Shown here: positions 43,001 to 54,344 of the stretch, in pieces | Numbering within the stretch: position 1 is the stretch's first letter | Layout: every line of letters starts with the position of its first letter | Source of the DNA: Corythucha ciliata | Lineage: Eukaryota; Arthropoda; Insecta; Hemiptera; Tingidae | Direction of reading: 5' to 3' | Length of the DNA stretch: 64,000 bases | NCBI GenBank assembly: GCA_038030265.1 | Contig: CM075942.1 | Span: 68,824,926 to 68,888,925 of the forward strand | Program-made: the position numbers and the translations under genes | The notes under the pieces: generated by a model | What the model saw: only the letters and a program-made list of their open reading frames with translations | What the model was told of the DNA's origin: nothing | Database searches by the model: none

Positions 43001-43715
43001 TGATGGGCGGGGTACTCATAGTGATGGCGCCACTTGGGCACGTTTCTAGCAGCCCAGGACAGCCCGCGAAGTCCGAAATGTATCGAATTTTTTTGTAAAC
43101 AGGCCGGCCATCGGGGGGGGGGGGGGACGCCCGCATCGCCGCCGTTACAATCGGTGAGGGTATATTTTAATGCGTGGGTCCGGGATGATGGATTTGGCCA
43201 AAATGTTTTACGTAACCGGGCCTATGACCGAAATCGTTTTGTTTAGTCGCATATCTGGACGTAAAATCGTTTGTTTAGCCAAATATTTCGTTTGGGCACC
43301 ACTTTGAAACATCATTTTTTTTTCAACAAAGAAAACATTGATCGATGGGTTTGTCCAACTTCACACAACCCGACCTACGACCAGAATCGTTTGTTTATAG
43401 CGCCATTTCTAGTCTTAATATCATTTTTGTTGTTGTTGTTTGGCCAAAATTTTGTTTCTTTTCCCCCTCTAGCACATTTAACGATAAACTAACTTGGGTC
43501 CGGCTAGCTTCACGCTGAGTGATTCATTAACGAGATCGTTTGTTTAGCTGCATAGCGTATTGTTTTTTATAACAAAAATTCTGTTTCAAAATGTTAAACA
43601 AACGAAAAACGTGGCTAAACAAACGAGTTTACTTAAATAAATGAAATGAAAGTGACATCTTCTTGACGACGATGCAAGGACATAGCCCAACACGATTCGA
43701 GTTTCGAGAAAAAAT
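43000..43715. other. Unassigned, with recurring 'CGTTTGTTTAG' phrases
   Basis: Phrases such as 'aaaatcgtttgtttag(t/c)' recur at 43224, 43267, 43386 and 43527, suggesting another decayed repeat. No coding evidence. Confidence 0.4.
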
Positions 43716-43716
43716 G

Positions 43717-43789
43717 ACTCCCCGGCGGGATTTGAACCCGCAACCTCTGGATTACCAGTCCAGCACGCTGCCAATTGCGCCTCGGAGAC
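43717..43789 (-). tRNA. tRNA-like gene, anticodon GGT (Thr)
   Basis: On the minus strand the 73 nt fold as a tRNA. The acceptor is GTCTCCG/CGGGGAG, with a first-pair mismatch and one wobble. The D arm is GCGC...GCGT, the anticodon stem CTGGA/TCCAG with loop CTGGTAA, and the T arm GCGGG TTCAAAT CCCGC. A T6 run three bases downstream is a good Pol III terminator. Anticodon GGT is unusual, because eukaryotic cytosolic threonine tRNAs normally use AGT for this box. With the mismatch, this may be a tRNA pseudogene or a SINE-related copy. Confidence 0.6.
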
Positions 43790-43794
43790 GCCTT

Positions 43795-44880
43795 TGGGAG
43801 TCGTACTGCGAGGGATCAGCTAAGCACTTCTTTTGAGGAGAGTGAAACGGGAAAGCTTTTCGTAGGATCATCACACACAGGGCAATAAAACAACGTTTTA
43901 ATTTTTCAACTATATTCGTCAAAATGCAATTGGTTAAATGTATATCCTTGGAGATGGTGGTGCGTCGATAATTTAATTAGGAATGTGTTGATATGTCAAG
44001 CTTTTCTTTCATACAAAACACTTTTCTGATACAATTCATTAATCAAATCCTCATTTTTCTCCTCTTTCCCTAACTTTTTCGTGATTAATTATCGTAGTAA
44101 AGATTAATACGTTTCCTTCATTTTTTTCTTCTAAGCCAGGCTAATATTGGACCGCTCTTTAATAAAAAAAAAATGAAAAAAGGGAAATAGGCTACTTTGC
44201 CTCTTGATAAAGTGTTCTCTATAATTTAAGATACGCGCGGTAAATTGAAGAACTGTCGGGGACAGTGTTTAGTACATGAGGGCGGCGGGCGAAGGGAAGT
44301 CTAAAGAGAAAGGTCCCTGCATAGGAACGACGGAAATCCCCTGGAATTAATATCCAGATAAATAAGTAAAGTTTTTGAAGGGGGAGTGGTTCAAGAGAGG
44401 AGGGGGTTGACGCTTGTAAGAACGCGATATTCAGGCTCAAACCAACACAAAAAGGAAAGGCCGGAGTGACAGCTTGCTCTGTGGAGGGGGGAAGGTATAC
44501 GAAAAGCTCGCCTCAATCGATAACACTTGCGAGCCTTCAAGTGAAAATAGGATTTTTCTTCCCTTTTTTTTTTCTTTTTTTTTAACGAGAGCCTCAGTTG
44601 CTAAAAGGAACTAACTCTAACGCTTTTAATCTTTTGCAATTATGTCTCCTAATCCTAATTCGATTATCTTACAATTCTATACATTCTACAATCTCTATAC
44701 CCATTGCAACCGAAATTTTGTTTGGTCTTCCATTTTCTTGAAAGCGTCCAGCTTTTTCTTCTCCAATTTTTGGGGGCATGCCAAGCTAAACAAACCCCAT
44801 ACTAACGACTTAACGATACTGTTAAGGGTTAGATAAAAGGGGCGGCCCTGCCCACATGCCTACACGCTTTAATCTTCTCT

Positions 44881-44921
<41 letters not shown>

Positions 44922-45986
44922 CGCTTTATATGTTGATTTTTCCCTTTTTGGTCCCCTCCCTTTCTCAACAGCTCATATTTCTAAGCGTCAAATAAAAAGA
45001 AAAACACTCTCAACGAATTCCCCATGCATCCAAGTCACCGTCATTTCATAAATGGTCCAAACGACGCTTCCTTTTAAATGCCTATACCCGCGCCAGCCAG
45101 CAGGAAACACTCTTGAGTCTTGACTGACGGCGACTGAGAACTTCACGTCATTCCACCCTTCTCGGTCCATCATTCTATATTGATAAGTGTCAAGACAAAT
45201 GTGAGCTGAGATTAGATTACACCGTGATGGTCGTCAAGATAATGTTCGCCTGCTTCTGGAAGAAAGAAAAAAAGTGGCAGGAAAAAAGTCGTTCTTTTGT
45301 TTTACACAGGCTCACCCACTACTCCTACAGGAACCGGCATACATATTAAAAATAACAACAGAGCAAATTATGTATGACCTTTTAATTCTGTCCTTTTCAT
45401 CTTTTTAAATTATGAAGAGTGGAAGTTGCCCCCAAATGCTTCTTCGTTGCTGAAACGCAATAAATGAAACAAATCTCTCTCCCTCTCGTTTTAAGCGCAC
45501 TCCTTCTTTGAATGACTGGGGTGGGGAATTTAATTTTACGTTAAAAATGGAACAAGTGGAAAAACGAAAAATGGTCAATACTTAAAACTCTCTCATACTT
45601 CGTATTTTGAAAAGAGGACGGAAGAGGTAAAATGAGCGGTGTAATAACTCATCCAAGTGGGTCAGAATCCAATTTAATGTTTTTATAACAAGATAAGTAT
45701 AAGACTAGAGTCAAGTTTGAAAATGTCTTTCTTCTAGTCAAGTTCCAAATGGGAGGGATATAGTCGATGTTTTTTATTGCTCTCTCCGGGATCAAGAGAG
45801 TGATGAGTAAACGACTCAGAAGAGGAACGGTATAATGGCGGTCGTCCCTTTAAAGCAGTGATTCTGAACCTGGGGGGCGCAACCCCCCATGCCTGGGGCA
45901 TGCCTGTCGGGAGGGGGGGGGGCTACTGGGTCCTTTATCCCCTACTACTACTACTACACTAGTATACTAGGAACTAGGCATCGATA
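43795..45986. other. Non-coding AT-rich region
   Basis: No domains recognised. A T-run of about 37 lies at 44884-44921, another possible minus-strand poly(A) tail, and a G-rich stretch lies at 45870-45925. Short ORFs are unremarkable. Confidence 0.4.
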
Positions 45987-46399
45987 TATATGTTATAGGC
46001 AAAGTATGAAATCAAGCATTGTATAGAATCCCAAGGAATTCTATAAAATGCCTAGATCACACAGGCAAAGTATAAAATTCGTTCGATTTCATACTTTGCC
46101 TGGGCATTGTATAGAATACCTGATAGTCTGCAGGCGAAGTGGTCGCATGGGTATTGTGAAACAGCCGCGTAAGCTTTTTCTGTTGATTCATACCCTATTG
46201 CAGGCCCCTTTCTGTTTTATTCGGATTCTCTACTTCTTTATACATCACTTTTCTGGAGAAAAAGTGGAAGTCCAATTTTTGAATAGTCAGTACGCGGGAA
46301 GATGTCCGTACCGTCAACATCTCGGCGTGAGAGGTTTAACTCGGAAATCAGGAGACTCCGTTCTGAAACAGCAAAAAACTCCATTTTTCTCAGCGATGC

Positions 46400-49300
46400 A
46401 TCGCGTGATAGGTAGAAGCACCAATGGTGGACATGTTAAGAAATATTTTCACTTTAATTCCCAATAGTTACTATTTAAGCTGAAGTGAGAAGAATAGTTC
46501 TTCGAACTTTACATGTTTGGACTTGCTTTTTTATTATTTTGCTCTTGAAAGTTCGAAATTGACAGTTCTTATAACTTTTTTGAATGTTAGAATATAAATT
46601 AAAAATACAGGCAAAGTGGACACCAAATATTCCTGAAGTTTCCATAATGGACATGTTTTGCACCTATAGTGGACACCTGCTTTCACCTCATATTTGCCGT
46701 TCCATTTTTCATTTTTTCATCGGTAGGTCAAAGAAATGGGATAGATTTAGGCACGCATAGTTATCAAGTAAGAATGTTTTTAATGAGTTCAGAGAAAAAT
46801 CAGAGTAAATGTAGTGCCTTCCAAGATAAAAATCGTAAGAATAGGTATATCACAGTTTAATTAAGTACCCGTTGAGTTTAATTGACATATAAGAAGTAAT
46901 AATAATAATAATTACAGATAACTTACAAGTCACAATTTGATAGAGAAGGGGAACTGAAATTTTTCATTTCCTTCACTACCAAAAGTGAGGGGATTCGGTA
47001 ATTTTTCTTCAACCAAAGACTTCGATACTAATCGATCTGAACCACTCACAAGAGAAAAAACATTGCCCAACCGGTTGCAAGGTCTCAAAAAACGAATTGA
47101 TGCAATTTCGTCACTGTCACAGCCTATGATCTGGCAAACTCGTCGATACGTTTTCTTGTTCTCCGTAAAAGGGATGATTGCAAAATATGTGAAGGTGTCG
47201 TTCTGATTCTCGTCCTTTCGGTGTGAAGTAGGTTCCGTTTCTGGTTTGGGCATGGGAAGCGGTGTTGGACCATCTTCAGGTTCTTTCTCAATGGCTGTAG
47301 GCGCACTCTCCAATTGACGAATTTCGAGGGAGTCACTTTCAAGGAGTACGAAGCCTTTCTCCTGAAGCTCTTCGTGTAAAGAAGTGCCTGACTCAATATC
47401 GAGTACAACGACTTCGTTGTTGTTACTAGCAGTTCCCAGAATTTTAACGGCGTGCTGGTCTAGGCTCAGCTGCGGTTCTTCGATCACATCACTTACTGGA
47501 TGAAATGGTTCTTCGATAGGAAGCACTCCACTTGTGCCCTGTAGCCCTCCATCGAAACACTCCGCCCGCCTCAACCGTTTTCGTGACGCCGATGGCGTGC
47601 TTAGCTCGTCTTGTAGATCCCTGACGTTTTCATCATCGGAGCTGTCGCAAGAAGGGCTCCAAGAATCTTCCTCTTCGGATGAGATCAGCTTGGGCCGTTT
47701 TTTTCGTTGTACTGATTTCTTCAATTTCTTTTTACTTTCCCTTTCAGCGGCCTTCTTTTCCTTTAGAGCAACCTTCTCTTCTTTCTTCTTTAAACGGTCA
47801 TGTCTTCTTTGCTCTTTCAACTTTTCATTTTCTTCTTTCTTCTTTGCTTTGCTCGCCATTAGCTCACGCCACTTGCCTGATGTGACGACTCTCCCATTTT
47901 TTCCCTTCATTGATGGTTTGGGCCAGAATAGCGACCTCTTGAAAGGACTGGGAATAGTACTTCCAGGCAATTGTCCCTCAGAATTAGTTTTTTCTATGTC
48001 GACGCTAGATTGTGGGATTTCGATGACGCTGGCGAGGTCGTCTGGACGAGGAGCTATTATTTTTTGGGGCACTTCTTCGTCTGATGATACCAAGTGACCA
48101 TTTTCTGGAGGATCGGCACAGCAAGCGGTTCCCCGTCGAAGACATCGTGGCTTATTTCGCGCCACATTTCAAACAAAGCCTGGTCTCTGTCATATCCGGT
48201 CCAATGCGATGAACTCTTGAACTGCGCAAGCTTTTCGGAGCCCAAGTAGGATTCAAAAACATTTAAAGCTAGCTTCAGTTCATTAGGAGGGAACTTCTGC
48301 TTCTGATGTGTCGAAATCGGTTGTGTCTCCTGCTGGATTGGAATGAGTGGAGCTTCAGGGTCCAGGGGTATAACCCACATTTCCTGAACCCATTAACAAT
48401 TATTGATGGCGGTACTTTCTCGTCGAGAACGTTTTTGATAAGAGGGCAGAAATCTCGCTTTTTTAATGTCGGGTTTTCGATATTTGCCTGGCGCCATTCA
48501 TGGACTTCGCTCTTCCAGCTTCCTTTGAGAGAGCGAAACACTGCTACGTCCATTGGCTGAATTAGATGAGTTGCGTTTGGAAAAAGAGCGACCAAAACAA
48601 TTCCATTTTTATCGCAAAATTGGCTGGTGTGTAGCGATAAATGAGACGTGTGCCCGTCGACAAACAGTACTACTGGTCGTGGTATTTCGTTCTCAACCAG
48701 CCAAGGGTAAAACACATTGGTGATATATTCGTAGAAAAGTTCACAAGTCATCCAACCACTCTCTGATTTTCCTATTCCCCATCCTCTGGGAACGCTGTTG
48801 AACAAATCGTTCGGAATTCTTTCGTATCTAAAGACGACGAGGGGAGGTCCAATAAGCCCATCTGCGCTTGCACAAATTAGCACGGTAATGCATTCTTTTT
48901 CGTTAGAGTTTACCTGCTGATAAACGTTTCTTGAGCCTTTTGGAGCAAGAACCTTATTCCCTTTTGGGTTGAGGAAGAACGCTATTTCATCGGCGTTGAA
49001 GATTCTATTCGACTCTTTAAGCACATATTCCAAGTGAGATTCTTTCAAATAGTTTAAAACCTCGTCGAACCATCGGCGTAACTGAAAGCTGGTTACGGAG
49101 GCTCTCGTAGAAGTCAAGTTCTGGGCCACACGTGTTGTAATTGATGGGTTTCTCCTTTTGAAAGCGGCTAACCACGTACGACCAGGTCTGTCATTCTCAA
49201 ATTCATTTTCCCTGTGTAATTGTTTCAACAACTTCTGAACGCTGTTCAACAAGTCCTCGGATGTGACCGGGAATCCAGCCTTAGCACAAGCCTCTATCCA

Positions 49301-50230
49301 GTGTACTAGAATGTCCTCCTCACTTTTGTGCAGAACAGGCTTTCGGCCCATTTTTTTGAAATGATCGGGACCCTTCTTTATGTAATTCCTCAGTGTCGTT
49401 CTAGGAACTTGATGACTTTTCGCTGCTGTTGCCAATGGAGCACCAAACCGGACCTCTTCAGTGGCTTTCTGTATGCTCTCTTCACTGTATTTCCAAAAGG
49501 ACCCACTGGGAGCCATTTTATTGCTGAAACAGCAATAAATAGGTTTCATAAATACTTAATTTAGCTTTAAAATTGTATAAAGTAGAAAATCTTAAAGAAG
49601 CAAGCGTTTTGGACTAAGGTCAAGAGGTAAGTATACCTGTTGTTTCAATAATGGACAGCTGGTGTTTCAATGGATGACTTGAACTTGCCCTGCTCTACAG
49701 GTTTGGAAGTTTAAAACGTAACTTAACGGTTTGGAGGCAAAAACAAATTGAAAATAGGAAATGGTAGATGCATCTATAGTGGACATCTGGTGTCCACCAT
49801 AGAAAAAGCATACAAAATGTGTTTGCTAAGTTGACACGGGTCTAAAACGCCAAGGTAAATGAAATTTACTCTTGGCTATTAACAATTAGCAGTCTATACA
49901 GTCTATTCCTACGTAACAGCATAAAATGAAGTAGTTTAGGCGAGTATGGCAGCAAAAAAAAATGATGGAACATACCTGTCTTCTTACGTGGTTTGAAGAG
50001 TTGATGTAACCTTCAAGTCACTCCCCCGACTGGCGCTACCTTCTGAACCATTTCTCTCTTCTCTAGAATGCCCCTGGAGTTTTCTAGTTACCGAACCACA
50101 CTTGAGATAGAGCTATTTGCCAAGTTAACGATTTTAAATGTATTTTGGCGCCTTGAACTCTTATTATACCCAAGAACTCAGCGAAATGTCCACTATTGGT
50201 TCAGTGTCCACTCTTAAACTTATCCAAGAT
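46400..50230 (-). mobile_element. pogo/Tigger-like DNA transposon (borders approximate)
   Basis: A pogo-type transposase lies in a region rich in TGGACA motifs on both sides: CCAATGGTGGACAT (46422), AAGTGGACACC (46615), ATAATGGACATG (46644), ATAGTGGACACC (46669), ATAGTGGACATC (49775), and the inverted ATGTCCACTATTGG (50190) and GTGTCCACTC (50205). These clusters probably mark the termini and transposase-binding subterminal repeats, but I could not fix the ends or a TA duplication. Confidence 0.65.
46930..49516 (-). pseudogene. pogo-like transposase (HTH-psq, CENP-B HTH, DDE) with indels
   Basis: The start chosen is the ATG at 49516 (MAPSGSFWKYSEESIQKAT). The Psq-type HTH is visible as FGAPLATAAKSHQVPRTTLR, then a CENP-B-type HTH (GRTWLAAFKRRNPSIT near 49180). 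The catalytic domain has FNADEIAFFL (first Asp, about 48990), VVLFVDGHTSHLS (second, about 48660) and THLIQPMDVAVF (third, about 48560), giving a DDD triad as in pogo. The frame shifts by one in a C-run near 48372 and again near 48110. The C-terminal ~400 residues are acidic/lysine-rich (dense KKEEK repeats at 47880-47700) and end FPFSIKL. The DDE core itself is intact, so the copy is young. Sequencing error at the C-run is possible. Confidence 0.88.
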
Positions 50231-50418
50231 GTTCGTGAGGCAAAAGAAAGAACCACAAAATTACTAAGAGACTACTAGTCCGGGAGCGCTTGAAAACATC
50301 ATCACGACGTTACTTGGTCACAGGCATCGTCGCCAGAAATTTTTAGCGGGACAAGGCCGAGAAGGGCGTCTTTCAGTTTGAAAAAAAAAAAAAAAAAAAA
50401 AATCGTTTTTCGGATCAT

Positions 50419-51462
50419 TTGATCGTGTCTGGCATTTTGATAGCTATATTATACGCCTCGCCTAGAGAGTTTTCCTTATTAACAAACGCCAGATAATTTC
50501 AGTGGGACATAGAGGGACGGCAGGATTCGAAGATTGCAAAATTTGTGCCCCGAAATTGGAGCATCTGAACATGTCTGGTGAGGGTCAACTTTATACATAT
50601 ATTTCTTATTATTTGGATGCTCCGCTACCGGAATATCTCAATGCCAAACAAATCGGATGGGACACTGGGTAGATGTGATAGGATGAAATTGCAAAAAAAA
50701 GGGGGGACTTGGATGATTTGAACATGTCTGGCCAAGCCAATGATTAGCCATCGATAGATCGCATTTGTCACTTCACCAGACATTTTCAGCGGGATATGGA
50801 CTGTGCCAGACAAAAAAGTGATATCTCACCGATAATTTAATAATTATACGAAATATTCGGATGATCAGCCAAGTAATGTTATGCGTCAGTGCAGTACATA
50901 CATACAACCAAACAAATTAATTCCCTCGAAAAATGAAGCATTTTGATAGGTTGCTTAGGCTTTACAGACGCATAGCATAGAGCTTGTGAACAGGACCATA
51001 TGGTTTGTTAACCGGACCTAAAAGATTTCTCATATGTATGCAGCGGGGAATAACTAAAACTCTCATTTGTGAGCTATTGTCCCACTCAAAATGTCTGGCG
51101 AAAGCTGCTTCGTGTTCTTCACAGAGCTAGAAATGACATTTAAGTATTTTGAAAATATTTGTGTTCAAATCATCCAAGTCCCCCCCCCCATTTTTTTTGC
51201 AATTTCACCCTATCACATCTACTCAGTCAACTCAGTGTCCCTTGCGATTTGTCTGGCATTGAGATATTCCGGTAACGGAGCATCCAAATAGGAAGAAATG
51301 ACCCTCGCCAGACATGTTCAGATGATCCGATTTGGGGGCATACGTTTTGCAAACTTCGAACGCTGTCGTCCCTCTAGGTCCCACTGAAATTGTCTGGCGT
51401 TTGTTACTAAGGAAACCTCTCTAGGCGTGTAATAGAGCTATCAAAACGCCAGACACGATCAA
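50419..51462. mobile_element. 1,044-bp fold-back element with ~310-bp arms
   Basis: The ends are TTGATCGTGTCTGGC and GCCAGACACGATCAA. The left arm (50419-50735) is the near-complete reverse complement of the right arm (51163-51462), including 'AACAAACGCCAGA', 'CATCTGAACATGTCTGG' and 'GACTTGGATGATTTGAACA'. The core motif GTCTGGC/GCCAGAC recurs many times in arms and spacer and probably represents a binding site. No coding sequence and no clear target duplication. Confidence 0.87.
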
Positions 51463-51489
51463 ATCTATTGGGAAGTCTAGCACTCTGCT

Positions 51490-52895
51490 CACACATCTAT
51501 TGGGCATGGAGGGCGAGACAGAATGATAAAGGGACTAGCAGGAAAGTACAAACATTTTACGCGCCATGACATCGAAATTTATCTGTCTTTGTTTTCCGTG
51601 CCAAAAAAAAGGCGTAAAAAAAGGAGCCGTTGTTAAGCCTATGGTGTTTTCCAAAATTAAATTCACGATGTCAAGTTGACTTAATTGATTTCCAGTCACA
51701 ACCCGACCGATACTTAAAGTTCATCATGGTATCAAGACCATTTGACGAAATTCATTGTCCTGCGTCCCCTAAAATTCAAGACTGCGGAGGAAGTGGCCTA
51801 CAACCTTGTCGATATTTTCACGCTATTCGGTGCGCCCTCTGTTTTGCAGTCTGATAACGGGCGGGAATTCGCCAACAACATTGTCGAAAGTCTGAGGGAT
51901 TATTGGCCCTCTCTTAAAATTTTTCATGGTAAGCCCCGTCACTCTCAAAGTCAGGGGAGCGTCGAACGTGCTAATCAGGACTTGGAAAACATGATTGGGA
52001 CTTGGATGCTACAAGAAAAAACCAGCCCCTGGAGTGAAGGGCTCCGTTTCGTCCACTTTATGAAAAACAGAGCTTATCATTTTGGAATGGAAAACACCAT
52101 ATGAAGCCCTTTTTGGTTGTAAGGCAAATGTTGTCCTGCCACGTCGAACTTGCCAGCCGAAGCCTTGGACGGGATTCGCAGCGAGGAAGACCTTTTAAGA
52201 ACAGTGAGTGACATCGAATCATCAACATTTGAAGAAGAAACATCAGTTGCGGCATCGACACCGCCCGTCGCCGACACATCATCGACGAGTTCTACTAACG
52301 AAAGACATCCACCACAAACCAATACTGGAAATGAAATCGTGTGTCGAGTTTGCTCTTCAACCATCGAAGCTTATTCCTGTAGAAACGCTGGAGAAAAGGA
52401 TATTTGTTTGCTGTGCTTCAAGGCTGAATCTTCGACCGAACAGAGAGAGCAATCATAAACGAGCCTCGAAATTCAATCCAAAAAAATGAAGTTGAACTCC
52501 GATAAAAAATTCCCTCCGTCACCCACTGGCACCACTGTCAGGATTCCAATACCCCATGTAGACAAAGGACGCGGTGACTTGAGAAACATCTTGGGAGTCG
52601 TCATGAGCACGACAAATGACGGTTTTTACAAAATAGGGACCAGCAGTGGTATTTTATGCGAGATCGCAGTTCACCGTGTGCCCGAAAAATCTGATGAACT
52701 CACAGGACGTTCCAGAAACCGAGACCACTCTGCGGTCTGCAGCCACTTCCGAGTCCTCCGGAACCGGGCAGGGTTTCATCAAATGCTCCTGCTTGAACAG
52801 ACTTGCTATGCTTATACAGGACATGTTTATGCGTTAAGAAGAATTTGAAGTGCAACTCAAAGTGCCACAGTTCCGGAGCTTGTTGCAACAAATGA
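51490..52895 (+). pseudogene. KRBA2/SCAND3-like integrase with cysteine-rich tail
   Basis: The sequence starts with an integrase HHCC zinc region (HTSIGHGGRDRM, about 51511). The core has QVDLIDFQSQ (first Asp, about 51680), then in another frame LQSDNGREFANN (second Asp, about 51848) and SQGSVERANQDLE (Glu, about 51955). A linker with CRVCSSTIEAYSC follows (about 52340). Next is a conserved domain TVRIPIPHVDKGRGDLRNIL (about 52535), and in two frames a tail GQGFIKCSC... KCNSKCHSSGACCNK ending at 52895. Family resemblance is to the KRBA2/SCAND3-type integrases common in animal genomes. At least four frame changes make it inactive. Confidence 0.8.
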
Positions 52896-53179
52896 TATAC
52901 ATTTTATTGTCTGATTAATAATTTCGTTATCTTCACTTGAATTTTTTTTTTATTTAATAGAACTCTTTGCGTTTGTAAAATGGCACGAATTTCATGCTTT
53001 TCCTAATCCGCTTTGGGTATTGTGTAGAATGTCTAGGCATTTTATAAAATACCTAAGCAATGTGTTATAATCGGGAAGAAATTACAGAAATTATGCACTT
53101 TGCCTAAAACGTCTAGGCATTGTGTAAACTGCCTAGGCATTGTACACAATGCCGGAATTTCACACTCTGCCTATAACAT

Positions 53180-54340
53180 ATACACTGAGGTCTTCAACAC
53201 CTCATACTTCCCGTCATCCTGGAAAAAGGCTTACATCAGCCTCATCCTCAAAGACGCTGACCGGGACCGTAGTGATCCGGCTAGCTACCGCCCGATATCC
53301 CTCCTATCGGTCGAGGCAAAGGCGTCCGTACGCCTCATTGTGAACCGCTTACCACCCTCCACCGACGACCGATGTCACCGATGGAAATTCGGGGGGATTC
53401 CCAACCGGTCGACGGAGATGGCGATACTCCACCTACAGAGGCAAATCGCAGCTGCCCCGCATCGCATCACCGGCGCATTCAACTCGGTTTGGTGGCCCGC
53501 CCTTCTGGCCGAAATCCGCGCCGCTGAGGTTCCTGCCAACATCTATGACCTGCTCCGCAGCTATCTTAAGGACCGCTACGTTCAGCTAAGCTACAGTGGT
53601 GTTGTCGCTCATCGCGAGCTAACCAGCGGGTGCCCCGAAGGGGCTGTTCCAGCGTGTCTCCTCTGGGCCCTCGGCTTCGCACCCCTTCTCTGCGTGCTCG
53701 AAGCACCTGATCTAACAGTCACTGCTTTCGTCGACGGCCTCGCCATTGTCCTGACCGCTCGTGATCGTCAGACGCTCCGATACGAGTTTCGCTGAGTCGA
53801 CGACATTGTTGCAGCCTGGTGTGGCAGTCGTCGCCTGACCATCAACTACGCGAAGTCGTCCCTAACGATTCTCCGAGGGTCCCAGCACTTCCCGTCACAG
53901 GGGCACCTTCGGACCACTTCCAACCGAAACATGCCGCTCGTGCACCCCGTGCACTATTTAGGAGTCACACTCATGAAATCGGGACGGCTAACACAACATC
54001 TGGCATACCTGGCGCGCACAGTCACCGCCAGCTGCGATTTCTTCCGAGGAATATCGGGCCGAGGATGGGGGCCCGACTTTCAGAGGCGGCTCGTGTACTA
54101 TAAAGCCGTCTTTCTTCCACGCTTCACATACGCGTGTGTCACCTGGTGGCCGGCAGCACGCCCAGCGGACCGACAACAAGCGCGCACGACCCAACGCCGC
54201 GCCGCTTCCTCATTGCCGCGCTCCGCGCCTATAGCACTACGGCACATTTGACGCTCCACGTCCTGGCTGGAGTCCTGCCACTCGACTTGAAGTTGGACGT
54301 CCGCACGGCCACACGAGCCCGAATGGCTGGCCCCCATACC
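53180..54340 (+). pseudogene. R1-like LINE reverse transcriptase fragment
   Basis: The sequence is GC-rich relative to the surroundings. The translation has FPSSWKKAYISLILKDADRD, SYRPISLLSVEAKA, ELTSGCPEGAVPACLLW and AFVDGLAIVLTA, where the catalytic 'ADD' of RT has become VDG. In other frames follow HYLGVTLMKSGRLTQHL (about 53955) and a C-terminal region. A stop at 53793 and further breaks occur. The missing catalytic Asp pair and absent endonuclease make it a dead 5'-truncated copy. Confidence 0.85.
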
Positions 54341-54344
54341 CTAC

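Larger units (their letters stand above)
45991..53178 (+). mobile_element. Ginger-like integrase transposon, degenerate, with nested inserts
   Basis: The left end TGTTATAGGCAAAGTATGAA and right end ...ACTCTGCCTATAACA are inverted repeats; similarity continues inward with 'gcattgtatagaat'-type units (45991-46140 and 53010-53178). TATA flanks both sides (45987-45990 and 53179-53182). TGT...ACA ends with 4-bp duplications fit Ginger-type DNA transposons as I recall them. The interior holds a broken integrase-like gene (51490-52895), a pogo element and a 1-kb fold-back. Caution: R1-like LINE coding starts just right of the element but is absent on the left, so the TATA match could be chance. Confidence 0.6.

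Noticed and set aside
46048..46467. 139-codon ORF near the left end of the Ginger-like element
   Set aside because: Begins inside terminal repeat units and shows no domain; it could be degraded N-terminal coding sequence but I cannot support it.
47534..48097. 187-codon plus-strand ORF rich in F and S
   Set aside because: Antisense shadow of the lysine/glutamate-rich tail of the pogo transposase.
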